From Epilithonimonas bovis DSM 19482 (GTDB taxonomy: Bacteria > Bacteroidota > Bacteroidia > Flavobacteriales > Weeksellaceae): a DNA stretch of 64,000 nt. A model generated the notes under the pieces. It saw only the letters and a list, made by a program, of their open reading frames with translations, was not told the origin of the DNA and made no database searches. The stretch covers positions 1 through 64,000 of the forward strand of contig NZ_FTPU01000013.1 of assembly GCF_900108115.1 (NCBI RefSeq), given 5' to 3'. Shown one piece after another: positions 7,840 to 16,130 of this stretch. The translations under genes and the position numbers were made by a program. The number at the start of each line of letters is the position of its first letter. Position 1 is the first letter of the stretch.

Positions 7840-9453
7840 ATGAGAAATAATACAGACAAACCAAATTGGATGAAAACGAAGGGATATTTGCATTTGTCCC
7901 CGAGTTTACGCATCAATGAAAATTGGAAAAGTTATCAAAAGAAAATCCAAGATCCTTCTTTCATACAGAAATATGCTTTTTATCCTTTAATGCATGCGAT
8001 CATTAAAGAAAGGAAATATAAAAAAGTAAATTCGGAAAAACATTTAAATGAAAAAGAGAGGACGCATAATTTCAAACTCAATGATTTCAAATTTGAAAAA
8101 ACAGCAAAAAAAAGACCTCTTCATTATGCTACACATTTTGACGCTTTAATTTATGGATATTACGCCTCAATACTAAATGAATTGTATGAAACGGAATTAA
8201 AAAAAGACCTGGAACTTGATGGTTGTGTCAATGCTTACAGGAAAATTATTTTAGAAGATACAGGAAAGGGGAAGAGTACAATTCATTTTGCTAAAGACGT
8301 TTTTGATGAAATTAAAAATCGTAGCGGCGACCAAGAGGAAGTTGGCGTGCTAACTTTCGATATAGAAAGTTTTTTTTCTAGCTTAGACCATCAATTATTA
8401 GAGAAAAAGTGGAGTGATCTGTTGAATGAGGAACAATTACCTCCAGACCATAAAAATGTATTCAAATCATGTACAAAGTTCAGTTATGTTTTAAGAGATG
8501 ATTTGCGAATTAGGGTGCAAAAAAGTGGTAAAAGATCTGGTTTTAATGAAAAGAAATTAGCAAAAATTAGAAGAGAAAAAGGTTTTAAAAGTTTTTTTGA
8601 GTCAAACGCTGATTTTCGAGATACTATTAAACAAGGTAAGTTAAGAATCTATAAAAATTCTTTCTATAGACAGATTGGTGAAGAAAAAATACAAGCAGGT
8701 ATTCCTCAAGGATTACCGATAAGTGCCGTACTTGCAAATTTATATTTGTTGGATTTTGACAAACATATTATTGATACTGTCGTAAAGGATAAGGGTGGAT
8801 TTTATAGAAGATATTCAGATGATATTATTATAGTAGCAAATGTAGATGATCTAGGAGAAATAAAGAATTATATTGAAAATCTTATTAAACAAAGTAATCT
8901 AAAAATTAGTTCTTCAAAAACCGAATCTTTCATTTTTAGAAAATCAATATACAATCAAGAACAAAAAAGTAGACTAACTTCCTTTAAGCAGGTTGAAGGT
9001 AACGAAAGGAAAGACGCCCCTTTAATATACCTTGGATTTGAATTTCGAGGATACAATACTTGTATAAAATCAACAAATATTGCTAAATTTTATAGAAGAC
9101 TAATTTCTATCGTTCGACGAAGATCTAATCGAGCAAAAAGAAACAAAAACCCGAATATTCCAAAAGCAGTGTTTAAAAATCAAATTAAAAAATTATATAA
9201 AAAACCGCTACGGGATTTAGATGGGGAAAATGGAGAAATTAAACAGACTTTTCGGAATAGAACATTTCTTGTGGAAAATGAAAGAAATGAGTTTTCAATG
9301 ATCGTTAAACCATCTGTAAATAAAAATAAATCAAACTATTTTAGCTATATTAAAAGGTGTGAAAAAATTTTCGATAGTAAAATTTTTTCTAAACAGCTTC
9401 GGAAAAAAGAACATTTGCTAAACACCGCTATTGCAAAGCATTTGAATAAATAA
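7840..9453 (+). CDS. defence-associated reverse transcriptase (UG/DRT group)
   Basis: This 537-residue stand-alone reverse transcriptase carries RT motifs in order: an N-terminal RPLHYATHFDALIYGYY segment (~100), the first catalytic aspartate in LTFDIESFFSSLDH (~172), GIPQGLPISAVLANLYL (~287), the active site YRRYSDDIIIV (YSDD ~326) and the thumb-side IYLGFEF. There is no maturase, integrase or nuclease domain, which argues against a group II intron or retroelement. The long RT2-3 insertion and the C-terminal ~130 basic residues fit the unknown-group (DRT) enzymes that defend against phage. The structured leader directly upstream suggests a DRT2- or DRT9-like template RNA, but the clade was not assigned. 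It sits between McrBC and AbiE, consistent with a defence role. Confidence 0.85.
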   Translation: MRNNTDKPNWMKTKGYLHLSPSLRINENWKSYQKKIQDPSFIQKYAFYPLMHAIIKERKYKKVNSEKHLNEKERTHNFKLNDFKFEKTAKKRPLHYATHFDALIYGYYASILNELYETELKKDLELDGCVNAYRKIILEDTGKGKSTIHFAKDVFDEIKNRSGDQEEVGVLTFDIESFFSSLDHQLLEKKWSDLLNEEQLPPDHKNVFKSCTKFSYVLRDDLRIRVQKSGKRSGFNEKKLAKIRREKGFKSFFESNADFRDTIKQGKLRIYKNSFYRQIGEEKIQAGIPQGLPISAVLANLYLLDFDKHIIDTVVKDKGGFYRRYSDDIIIVANVDDLGEIKNYIENLIKQSNLKISSSKTESFIFRKSIYNQEQKSRLTSFKQVEGNERKDAPLIYLGFEFRGYNTCIKSTNIAKFYRRLISIVRRRSNRAKRNKNPNIPKAVFKNQIKKLYKKPLRDLDGENGEIKQTFRNRTFLVENERNEFSMIVKPSVNKNKSNYFSYIKRCEKIFDSKIFSKQLRKKEHLLNTAIAKHLNK

Positions 9454-9543
9454 GGCTTGTTTTGAATAATCAAACTGCAGGAATTTGTCAAAAGACGAGG
9501 TGTTGCGCTAATGTATTATGATTAAAGATTTATAAACCATATT

Positions 9544-9574
9544 TTGTCACAAATATTTACTAAATTTGTGACAA
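9544..9574. promoter_or_regulatory. AbiE operator: 11-bp inverted repeat over the promoter
   Basis: TTGTCACAAAT (9544-9554) and ATTTGTGACAA (9564-9574) are perfect inverted repeats with a 9-bp spacer. The right arm overlaps the -7 box TAAATTTG (9561-9568). AbiEi antitoxins are known to repress their own operon by binding inverted repeats in the promoter, so this is the probable autoregulation site. Confidence 0.7.
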
Positions 9575-9592
9575 TATTAATTCATAAAAACT

Positions 9593-10192
9593 GTGCAAAC
9601 CACTCATAATCATATAGAAACCAAGATTAAGAAATCTTCTAAGGGAAAAATATTTTTCGCAGAAGACTTTCTGAAATTTGGCTCAGCTGAGAATATTCGG
9701 CAAGTTCTGCGTCGGTTGGAAGAGCAGGGAGTTTTGGTTCGGTTGGCTCACGGAATTTATTTGGTTCCCAAGAAAGATGAGCTTTTGGGAACGGTCTATC
9801 CAAGCATCGAAGAAATTGCAAAGGAAATTGCGAAAAGAGATAAAGCCAGAATTGCACCTACGGGAGCGATGGCAATGTATTTGTTGGGACTTTCTACCCA
9901 AATTCCGCTACACGCAGTTTATCTTACAGATGGTGCGCAAAGAGAAATTAAAATAAGAAAAAGCATCATTAAATTTAAGAAAACTGCCCCAAGGAATTTG
10001 GCGGTTAAGGATGAATTACTTCAGCTCATCATTCAAGCATATAAAATAACTGGCGAGAAAAATATTTCAGAAGATTTTGAGGAAAAACTTACAGTCTATA
10101 TTAAGAAAATAGACGAGAAAGTATTAATGTCTCAATTGAAATATGCACCAGTTTGGATTCAGAAAAGAATAAAAAACAGATACCTTTCATAA
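9593..10192 (+). CDS. abiEi: AbiEi-family antitoxin / transcriptional repressor
   Basis: The 199-residue protein has a winged-helix DNA-binding N-terminus (about 20-70: a helix-turn-helix ending IRQVLRRLEEQGVLVRL, then a wing with HGIYLVPK) and the C-terminal AbiEi domain. It is the antitoxin of a type IV abortive-infection pair and represses the operon. The start is GTG at 9593, 19 bp after the operator; no ATG fits before the helix-turn-helix. The toxin gene begins 3 bp after its stop, so both are made from one message. Confidence 0.85.
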   Translation: MQTTHNHIETKIKKSSKGKIFFAEDFLKFGSAENIRQVLRRLEEQGVLVRLAHGIYLVPKKDELLGTVYPSIEEIAKEIAKRDKARIAPTGAMAMYLLGLSTQIPLHAVYLTDGAQREIKIRKSIIKFKKTAPRNLAVKDELLQLIIQAYKITGEKNISEDFEEKLTVYIKKIDEKVLMSQLKYAPVWIQKRIKNRYLS

Positions 10193-10194
10193 AA

Positions 10195-11190
10195 ATGTGG
10201 CATCAGCAACTTACTAAAGAACAAAGAATTGAAACCTTAAATCAACTCGCTCTATCAACAGGTTATGCGCCTTTTGCGATAGAGAAAGATTGGTGGGTTT
10301 GTATGGTGTTACGCGCTGTTTTTAAATCAAAATATAAAGACCAAATTATCTTCAAGGGTGGAACTTCTTTAAGCAAAGCTTATCAAATTATCGAACGGTT
10401 TTCGGAGGATGTCGATTTAATTATTGATAAAAATTTATTAGGATTTGCAGAAGATCCAGAAACCAAAACGCAAATGAAGAAACTTCGGAAGACCGCAGGA
10501 AAATTTGTAATCTCCGAATTTAGAGAAGAATTGGTTAAACAATTGGGAGAATTAGGGATTTCTGAGAATGAATACAAAATTAAATATTCTGAAATTGTTG
10601 ACGATCTTAGCGATCCAAATCACTTAGAATTAGTCTATAACAGTGTGATTCCACAAGAAAGTTATGTACAGCAAAAAGTTCTTATTGAAATGGGAGCAAG
10701 AGCAATGACAGAACCTTCGGAGAAAAAAATGGTACAATCATTTATAGAAAACCATTATAAAGATGCCCTTTTTTCATTGCCACAATTTGAAGTTTTGGTA
10801 ACTGTTCCTACAAAAACATTTTTAGAGAAAATACTTCTACTTCACGAAGAATTTTCAAAACCAACAGAGAGAATTAGAAGCGAGAGAATGAGTCGTCATT
10901 TGTTCGATTTGCACCAACTTTATCATACAGAATATGGGAAAAGTGCACTAATTGATGATAGCCTTTTTGAAAGAATTGTTGATTTTAGAAAAAGAATGAA
11001 TAATTCTAAGTGGATCAACTATGACAATCACAAAAAAGGTCTAATCAATATCATTCCTCCTCAAGAAATAATGAATAAATGGGAAGAAGATTACAGAATA
11101 ATGCAGGGAAGTATGATTGTAGGCGAGAGTCCGAACTTCAAAACTTTAATTGAAATAATGAAGGAAATTATGGGTAAATTGAACAATTAA
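10195..11190 (+). CDS. abiEii: AbiEii/AbiGii-family nucleotidyltransferase toxin
   Basis: The 331-residue toxin carries the nucleotidyltransferase core FKGGTSLSKAYQIIERFSED followed by VDLII (~45-70): the GGS/T-type loop and DxD metal-binding pair of the AbiEii family. It also has the conserved KDWWVCMVL helix before it and a C-terminal helical domain with SRHLFDLHQLYH. The ATG at 10195 was chosen because it begins the conserved MWHQQL region 3 bp after the antitoxin stop; an upstream in-frame start at 10153 overlaps abiEi and is less likely. AbiEii toxins are thought to transfer nucleotides to tRNA and halt growth on phage infection. Confidence 0.87.
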   Translation: MWHQQLTKEQRIETLNQLALSTGYAPFAIEKDWWVCMVLRAVFKSKYKDQIIFKGGTSLSKAYQIIERFSEDVDLIIDKNLLGFAEDPETKTQMKKLRKTAGKFVISEFREELVKQLGELGISENEYKIKYSEIVDDLSDPNHLELVYNSVIPQESYVQQKVLIEMGARAMTEPSEKKMVQSFIENHYKDALFSLPQFEVLVTVPTKTFLEKILLLHEEFSKPTERIRSERMSRHLFDLHQLYHTEYGKSALIDDSLFERIVDFRKRMNNSKWINYDNHKKGLINIIPPQEIMNKWEEDYRIMQGSMIVGESPNFKTLIEIMKEIMGKLNN

Positions 11191-11274
11191 TGAGATTCAG
11201 TAAGCTTAATGTTTAATAAATAATCTTTCACAAATTCTCTTATTTAGTATCATATTTGTACCATAAAAACATAA

Positions 11275-12170
11275 CTAATTGATTTTCAATATCCGTTATT
11301 TTCGAAGAATAAGAATCAATTTTTCAATTTTAATCATACTCCAAAACCGGGTGAAAGAGCTTCCACTGATTTTATGGCTCAAAGAAAGCCAATGTCTGAC
11401 AAAGAGTTTGAAAAATATGAAACGATGTTCCGACAGGTTCATAAAGAATTAAAAGAAGGAAAACGGAGATTAGCAGAATTTAATAATACCGAAACCAATC
11501 TTATCGAAGGGAAATTTTATTTAGTCGATGGTTTGTTAGCATATTTGGAAGTATCGAAAGCTGAAAAAATATTGAAAGAAAATACGTCTGGAGATCGAGT
11601 TCGATTAGAAGGTAGAACGGTAACGATTTTCGAAAATGGAACCAAATCGAATATGTTGTTTCGTTCTTTAGGGAAAGCCATCTTAAAAAACGGAAAATTA
11701 ATTACAGATACTGCAGAAAATATTGAAGATGAACTGTGGAAAAACGCTGGAATTGTTTCAGAAGAAGATGTAAAGAGTGGTTGGATCTATATTTTAAAAT
11801 CCAAATCTAGAAATTCAGAAATTTCTTCACTGAAAGATTTGTATAAAATTGGATTCTCAACTTCAAATGTTTCAGATAGAATTAAAAATGCGTCAAAAGA
11901 AGCTACTTATCTTTTTGCAGATGTAGATATGGTGGCAACTTATAAATGTTATAATTTAAACACCCAAAACTTCGAATCTTTGCTACATCGTTTTTTTGGA
12001 GAATGCTGTTTAAATGTGGATGTTTATAATGCAAAAAACAAAGAATCACCCCCAGAGAATGGTTTGTAGTTCCCCTAGAAATCATTGATGAAGTGATCAA
12101 TCTTATAATTTCTGGTGAGATATTGAACTACAGCCACGATGTTAAAAATCAAAAATTAGTTTTGAAGTAA
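11275..12170 (+). pseudogene. GIY-YIG (T5orf172-type) nuclease, truncated and frameshifted
   Basis: The first usable ATG is at 11374, but homology-like sequence continues in frame upstream to at least 11341 (KPGERASTDF before the ATG), so the N-terminus is lost. The 231-residue frame carries the family's helical region (EKYETMFRQVHKELKEGKR) and the GIY-YIG domain: GWIYILKS, LYKIGFST, RIKNASKEATYLFADV, FESLLHRFFGECCLNVDV. It stops at 12069 after a C5 run (12049-12053). One frame over, the expected ending continues as PREWFVVPLEIIDEVI... to TAA at 12168-12170. This is a one-base shift in a homopolymer, so either a real pseudogene or a sequencing error. Confidence 0.75.
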
Positions 12171-12246
12171 TGGCTGAATATAGATTTGCACCCTTCTAAA
12201 AATTATATTTCATTAATTTCAAACGCACATTTCAATAAGAGGAAAC

Positions 12247-12264
12247 TTTGTGACAATATTAATT
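12247..12264 (+). repeat. 18-bp direct repeat of the AbiE operator/promoter edge
   Basis: TTTGTGACAATATTAATT occurs here and at 9565-9582, where it forms the right arm of the AbiE operator and its downstream flank. The two copies bracket abiEi-abiEii and the GIY-YIG pseudogene, 2.68 kb apart. Confidence 0.8.
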
Positions 12265-12301
12265 TTTGAGGGATAGTTTTCATATAACATTTATTTACAC
12301 A

Positions 12302-13060
12302 ATGAAAATCCAATACTGCTCCGATCTTCACTTAGAATTTCCCGAAAACAAAAAATATCTTTTGGAAAATCCTATCATTCCCACTGCTGAAATTTTAGTT
12401 TTAGCAGGAGATATTATTCCATTTGCAATTTTAGATCAGCATCAAGAGTTTTTTGATTATTTGTCAGATCATTTTGAAATGGTTTTTTGGATTCCCGGAA
12501 ACCATGAATATTATCACAGCGACATTCATCAACGAACAGGAAGTTTTGAAGAAAAAATAAGAGAGAATGTAATTTTACTAAATAATAAAGTGAAATCTTT
12601 CGGAGAAACGAAACTCATTTTTTCAACATTATGGTCTTATATTTCACCGCAGAATAAATTTGAAATTCAACAATCACTCAATGATTTTAGATTGATAAAA
12701 AATGCAGGAAAAGCTTTTGATACCAAAGCATTCACGAATTTATTTCTTGAAAATTTTAATTTTTTGAAGACTGCAATCGTAGAAGAAAAATCATTTAAGA
12801 AAGTTATTGTAACCCATCATGTTCCTACGATGTTGAATTATCCTCCTCAATACAAAGGAAGTGTTATAAATCAAGCATTCGCAACGGAATTATCAGAATT
12901 TATTGAAGAAAATGAAATTGATTATTGGCTTTATGGTCATCATCATTATAATTCTGAAATTTTTGAAATTGGAAAAACGAAACTTCTAACCAATCAACTT
13001 GGTTATGTTCGAAGTAACGAACATTTTGGTTATAGAAACGATGCAATTTTTGATATTTAA
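12302..13060 (+). CDS. calcineurin-like metallophosphoesterase
   Basis: A 252-residue cytoplasmic two-metal phosphoesterase. All family motifs are visible in order: SDLHLEF (DxH, ~7), AGDI (~40), GNHEYY (~73), VTHHVPTM (~172) and YGHHHYN (GHxH, ~211). The ATG at 12302 is preferred because SDLH follows at once; the frame also extends to a TTG at 12266. It lies at the edge of the defence island, in AT-rich sequence like its neighbours, and is followed by a strong terminator. The substrate cannot be inferred. Confidence 0.85.
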   Translation: MKIQYCSDLHLEFPENKKYLLENPIIPTAEILVLAGDIIPFAILDQHQEFFDYLSDHFEMVFWIPGNHEYYHSDIHQRTGSFEEKIRENVILLNNKVKSFGETKLIFSTLWSYISPQNKFEIQQSLNDFRLIKNAGKAFDTKAFTNLFLENFNFLKTAIVEEKSFKKVIVTHHVPTMLNYPPQYKGSVINQAFATELSEFIEENEIDYWLYGHHHYNSEIFEIGKTKLLTNQLGYVRSNEHFGYRNDAIFDI

Positions 13061-13115
13061 TATTTAGAATAATATAAAATGAGAAAAAGACATTTTTTTA
13101 AATAATTATAAAAAA

Positions 13116-13143
13116 TACACCCACTTAAAAATAAGTGGGTGTA
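13116..13143. terminator. bidirectional terminator hairpin
   Basis: An 11-bp perfect stem, TACACCCACTT / AAGTGGGTGTA, closes a 6-nt A-rich loop and is preceded by an A5 run, so it can end the metallophosphoesterase transcript and, in the other direction, the tRNA-Ser transcript. Confidence 0.85.
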
Positions 13144-13189
13144 AAACTGGGTGTTGTTATCGTAAATAATTGATAATCAGCACTAAATG

Positions 13190-13276
13190 TAGAGAGGAAG
13201 GGATTCGAACCCTCGATACAGTTACCCGTATACTACCTTTCCAGGGTAGCTCCTTCAACCACTCGGACACCTCTCT
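13190..13276 (-). tRNA. tRNA-Ser (GGA anticodon)
   Basis: The minus strand folds as an 87-nt class II tRNA: acceptor AGAGAGG/CCTCTCT, the D-arm, an anticodon stem CTACC/GGTAG around loop CTGGAAA (anticodon GGA), a long variable arm, and a T-arm GAGGG-TTCGAAT-CCCTT. CCA is not encoded. The low-GC defence island begins on its 3' side, a common arrangement for tRNA-targeted islands. Confidence 0.93.
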
Positions 13277-13320
13277 ATTTGAGGTTGCAAATATAATGAA
13301 ATATACCGAATACCAAAATA

Positions 13321-14340
13321 TTATTGAAAATCTTCGGTAACTTCTCCACAGATATTCTTAATAAATGAGTCAGCAAAAGTACCCTGGTATTTGGGATTGC
13401 CCAGCAGATGCATAACCTTCGTAATGGCAGATTCTGCAGTCATATCTTTCCCGCTCACAGCACCTATTTTGCTGAATATATTACTGTTACTGTACTTTCC
13501 GAAACTAATCCCGCCCGATACACACTGGCTGATAACAATAATCTCTATGCCGCGTTTTCTCAACTGCTGTAAAACATCCATCGTCTTTTCGGAATTGAAA
13601 ATAGTCCCCGAACCAAAAACCTGAAGAACAATAGCCTCGGGAGTTTTAAATTCTAACAGGGATTCAAAATTCATCCCCGGGAAAATGCGGTAAAAAATCA
13701 CATTTTCATTAAGATAAGTGTCTAATTCAAAAGTACCGTTGGGCTTCCAAAGCTGATCTTTATCAATATTAAGATGCACGCCGGATTGTCCCAGAATTGG
13801 ATAATTAGGACTCTGATAAGCATCAAAAAACTCCGCCGAATATTTTAAACTGCGATTACCCCGCAATAACTTATACTCAAAATAGATGGCCACTTCACGG
13901 ATTACCGCTTCATCATCTTCATAATGGCTGGCATAATAAAGGCTTGTTAAGAGATTTTCTTTAGCATCAGTTCTCAAATCACCAATAGGCAACTGGGAAC
14001 CTGTGAGAATTACCGGTTTGCCAAGATTTTTGAGCATAAAACTGAGTGCCGATGCAGTATATGACATCGTATCTGTACCATGCAGGATAAGGAATCCGTC
14101 ATAAGCATCGTAATTGATGGTGATCCAGTCGGCAATCATACGCCACTCGCGCGGACCCATATCGGAGGAATCTACAGGATTCTCGAACGGATGCACCGAT
14201 ACCTCGCAGTCGAGAAGGTTCATCTCGGGAATGCGCCTGAATATGGTAGAAAAATCAAACGGGACAAGGCTCCCTGTTGTATAATCTTTTTCCATACCAA
14301 TGGTGCCGCCGGTGTATATCAGGAGAACTTTTCTTTTCAT
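13321..14340 (-). CDS. ansA: type I L-asparaginase
   Basis: A 339-residue cytoplasmic enzyme hydrolysing asparagine to aspartate and ammonia. The N-terminal nucleophile motif YTGGTIGM (~9), the second active-site motif LHGTDTMSYTAS (~86) and the KENLLTSL helix identify the asparaginase/glutaminase family; the lack of a signal peptide and the length fit the cytoplasmic type I form. It is a single gene flanked by tRNA-Ser and serA and looks like ordinary core genome. Confidence 0.92.
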   Translation of the reverse strand: MKRKVLLIYTGGTIGMEKDYTTGSLVPFDFSTIFRRIPEMNLLDCEVSVHPFENPVDSSDMGPREWRMIADWITINYDAYDGFLILHGTDTMSYTASALSFMLKNLGKPVILTGSQLPIGDLRTDAKENLLTSLYYASHYEDDEAVIREVAIYFEYKLLRGNRSLKYSAEFFDAYQSPNYPILGQSGVHLNIDKDQLWKPNGTFELDTYLNENVIFYRIFPGMNFESLLEFKTPEAIVLQVFGSGTIFNSEKTMDVLQQLRKRGIEIIVISQCVSGGISFGKYSNSNIFSKIGAVSGKDMTAESAITKVMHLLGNPKYQGTFADSFIKNICGEVTEDFQ

Positions 14341-14444
14341 ATGTAGATTTATATTTTTTTGGCAAGCTCAGGATAAACAAAGGCGGATGCTGCCATCAAA
14401 ATCTGACGCAAAAATAAAGTTTTAGGATGAACCTTAAAAATAAA

Positions 14445-14469
14445 AATGCCAGTCTGTACGACCGGCATT
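14445..14469 (-). terminator. terminator after serA
   Basis: AATGCC-A-GTC / GAC-C-GGCATT forms a 9-bp hairpin with one mismatch and a 5-nt loop, 21 bp downstream of the serA stop; on the minus strand it is followed by TTTTTA. Confidence 0.75.
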
Positions 14470-14489
14470 ATTATGATAAATTCTTATGA

Positions 14490-15446
14490 TTATTTAACCA
14501 ACAGAATGCTTGCAATCTGGTTGGCCAGTTCTGTCCCAATCCTGTCCTGAGCCTCTACCGTTGCAGCTCCGGTGTGCGGCGTAAGGGAAATCTTAGGATG
14601 GTTAAGGATTTTTTCTGATGGTGTAGGTTCGTTCTCGAAAACATCCAAGCCGGCAAAGGCAAGTTTGCCACTGTCCAGCGCCTCGATAAGTGCATCTTCG
14701 TCTATCACACCACCACGGGCGCAATTAACGATGGCTGCTCCGGTTTTCATCTGAGCAAGTTCTGCCTTGCCAATGATAGGTCCGTTTTGTGCAGGAACGT
14801 GTAGTGTGATAAAATCTGCATGCTGAATCAGCTGGTCCAGAGGTTCGGTCTCAATCTCTACATTAATATACTGCTTGTTATAAAAATTAACCCGCACGCT
14901 GGCTTTTCCAATCCTGGTATCAGAGGCTACTACCTTCATCCCAAGCCCTAGCGCAATCCTGGCAACTTCCTGCCCTATTCTTCCTATGCCGATAATACCA
15001 ATGGTTTTACCTCTCAGTTCTATCCCTTTTTCGTAAGCTTTTTTAAGTTTTGCAAATTCGGTGTTGCCTTTTACAGGCATCTGACGGTTGGAGTCTTCCA
15101 AAAATCTGCATCCTGAGAAAAGGTGGGCAAAAACCAACTCGGCCACAGACTCGGATGATGCTGCAGGCGTATTAATCACATGTTTGCCTTTTTCTCTGGC
15201 GTAGGCCACTTCTATATTATCCATCCCAACGCCTCCTCTGCCGATGATCTCCAGGCTCTGGCAATGGTCTATTATCTCCTTAGTGACTTTGGTAGCACTT
15301 CTCACGAGTAATACCGTCACTTGGTTTTCATTAATATAATTGATAAGATTTTCCTGAGGTACTTTGTCTGTAATCACCTCAAATCCGTTGTTTCTAAGTG
15401 CATCGATTCCGGATTGTGTCAGTCCGTCATTGGCCAATACTTTCAT
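14490..15446 (-). CDS. serA: D-3-phosphoglycerate dehydrogenase / D-2-hydroxyacid dehydrogenase
   Basis: A 318-residue NAD-dependent dehydrogenase, probably the first step of serine synthesis. It shows the Rossmann fingerprint GKTIGIIGIGRIGQEVA (~145), the conserved SSESVAELV helix, the catalytic arginine in NCARGGVIDE and the catalytic histidine in TPHTGAAT. The C-terminal regulatory ACT domain of long SerA proteins is absent, as in many Bacteroidetes enzymes. The exact substrate of D-2-hydroxyacid dehydrogenases is not fixed by sequence alone. Confidence 0.88.
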   Translation of the reverse strand: MKVLANDGLTQSGIDALRNNGFEVITDKVPQENLINYINENQVTVLLVRSATKVTKEIIDHCQSLEIIGRGGVGMDNIEVAYAREKGKHVINTPAASSESVAELVFAHLFSGCRFLEDSNRQMPVKGNTEFAKLKKAYEKGIELRGKTIGIIGIGRIGQEVARIALGLGMKVVASDTRIGKASVRVNFYNKQYINVEIETEPLDQLIQHADFITLHVPAQNGPIIGKAELAQMKTGAAIVNCARGGVIDEDALIEALDSGKLAFAGLDVFENEPTPSEKILNHPKISLTPHTGAATVEAQDRIGTELANQIASILLVK

Positions 15447-15728
15447 GATTTTTACTGTTGTTTTTTGGATCAGTATCTGTCCGTTAATATGATTTTATCA
15501 GAAGCTTTGATGCTTCGTCAGTTTTTTTTTTGTAATTGGTTACGTTTGGCAATTGCGTCTAAATTGTTTGATTGCTTTTGAGCAATTTCTGCTAAATAGT
15601 TTATCCTGAGCTTATGGCGGGCTAAATCTTTTGGCTAGCCTCTTTGCAAAAGGATCCGCTACTATGTTTGGTATCTAATCAAAAATTCCCGAAAATCTGC
15701 ACTCGGGAATCTGTTATATTTTTTACGA
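15447..15728. other. intergenic stretch upstream of serA
   Basis: There is no convincing ORF or recognised RNA structure in this ~280-bp stretch beyond the terminator at 15685-15710. It should hold the serA promoter, but no exact TAnnTTTG box was found on the minus strand. Confidence 0.5.
15685..15710 (-). terminator. terminator of the HAD phosphatase gene
   Basis: ATTCCCGA / TCGGGAAT is an 8-bp perfect stem with a 10-nt loop, followed on the minus strand by TTTTTG, 18 bp downstream of the stop at 15729. Confidence 0.8.
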
Positions 15729-16130
15729 TTAATCACGGAAAACCTCTATGGTTACCTGTTTTTCTACCAAGTCTGTAAATTTCCCTTTGTATCGTGTGGC
15801 TCTTACCAGATGGTTATCAATCCAGTGATAATTGCCCCCTCTTGGTTTACCCATTAGCACGCTATGGTATTTGAAACCATGCTTGTTGAGCCAGTCTTCT
15901 GTAATTTTTCTTAGATCCTCTGTACGGGAAGTGAAAAAGCAGATCTGATGGCCGTCATCATACCATCTGTTGATAGTTTCCAAAGCATCAGGAAAGGGTT
16001 CGCAGGTAATCATTCTCTCCGGCTCTTCATTAGGCACATCATCGGTAATAGTACCATCAATATCTATCAGGTAATTCTTGATATCGCCCTTTAGCATCGG
16101 ACTCAGATGTTCCGTATATTCTAATTCCAT
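15729..16130 (-). CDS. HAD-superfamily phosphatase
   Basis: A 133-residue hydrolase. Motif I is YLIDIDGTITDD with the nucleophile and acid aspartates (~18-22), motif II is the threonine/serine of CFFTSRTED (~65), and the later lysine and WIDNH acidic segment complete the site. ATG 16130 (MELEYTEHLS) was chosen; an in-frame ATG 51 bp upstream adds an unconserved-looking extension. The short length means it has no large cap domain. The substrate is not predictable; close relatives are simply called phosphoheptose/phosphatase-like proteins. Confidence 0.75.
   Translation of the reverse strand: MELEYTEHLSPMLKGDIKNYLIDIDGTITDDVPNEEPERMITCEPFPDALETINRWYDDGHQICFFTSRTEDLRKITEDWLNKHGFKYHSVLMGKPRGGNYHWIDNHLVRATRYKGKFTDLVEKQVTIEVFRD

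Noticed and set aside
7509-9453. Retron or group II intron for the reverse transcriptase.
   Set aside because: No maturase or domain V-type RNA, protein much longer than retron RTs, and no clear msr/msd pairing of the ends with a priming guanosine.
9639-9956. Three overlapping frames inside abiEi on both strands.
   Set aside because: They are shadows of the well-supported antitoxin frame.
10153-10194. An earlier start for the AbiEii toxin at 10153.
   Set aside because: The extension overlaps the antitoxin and adds unconserved residues; ATG 10195 fits the coupled spacing.
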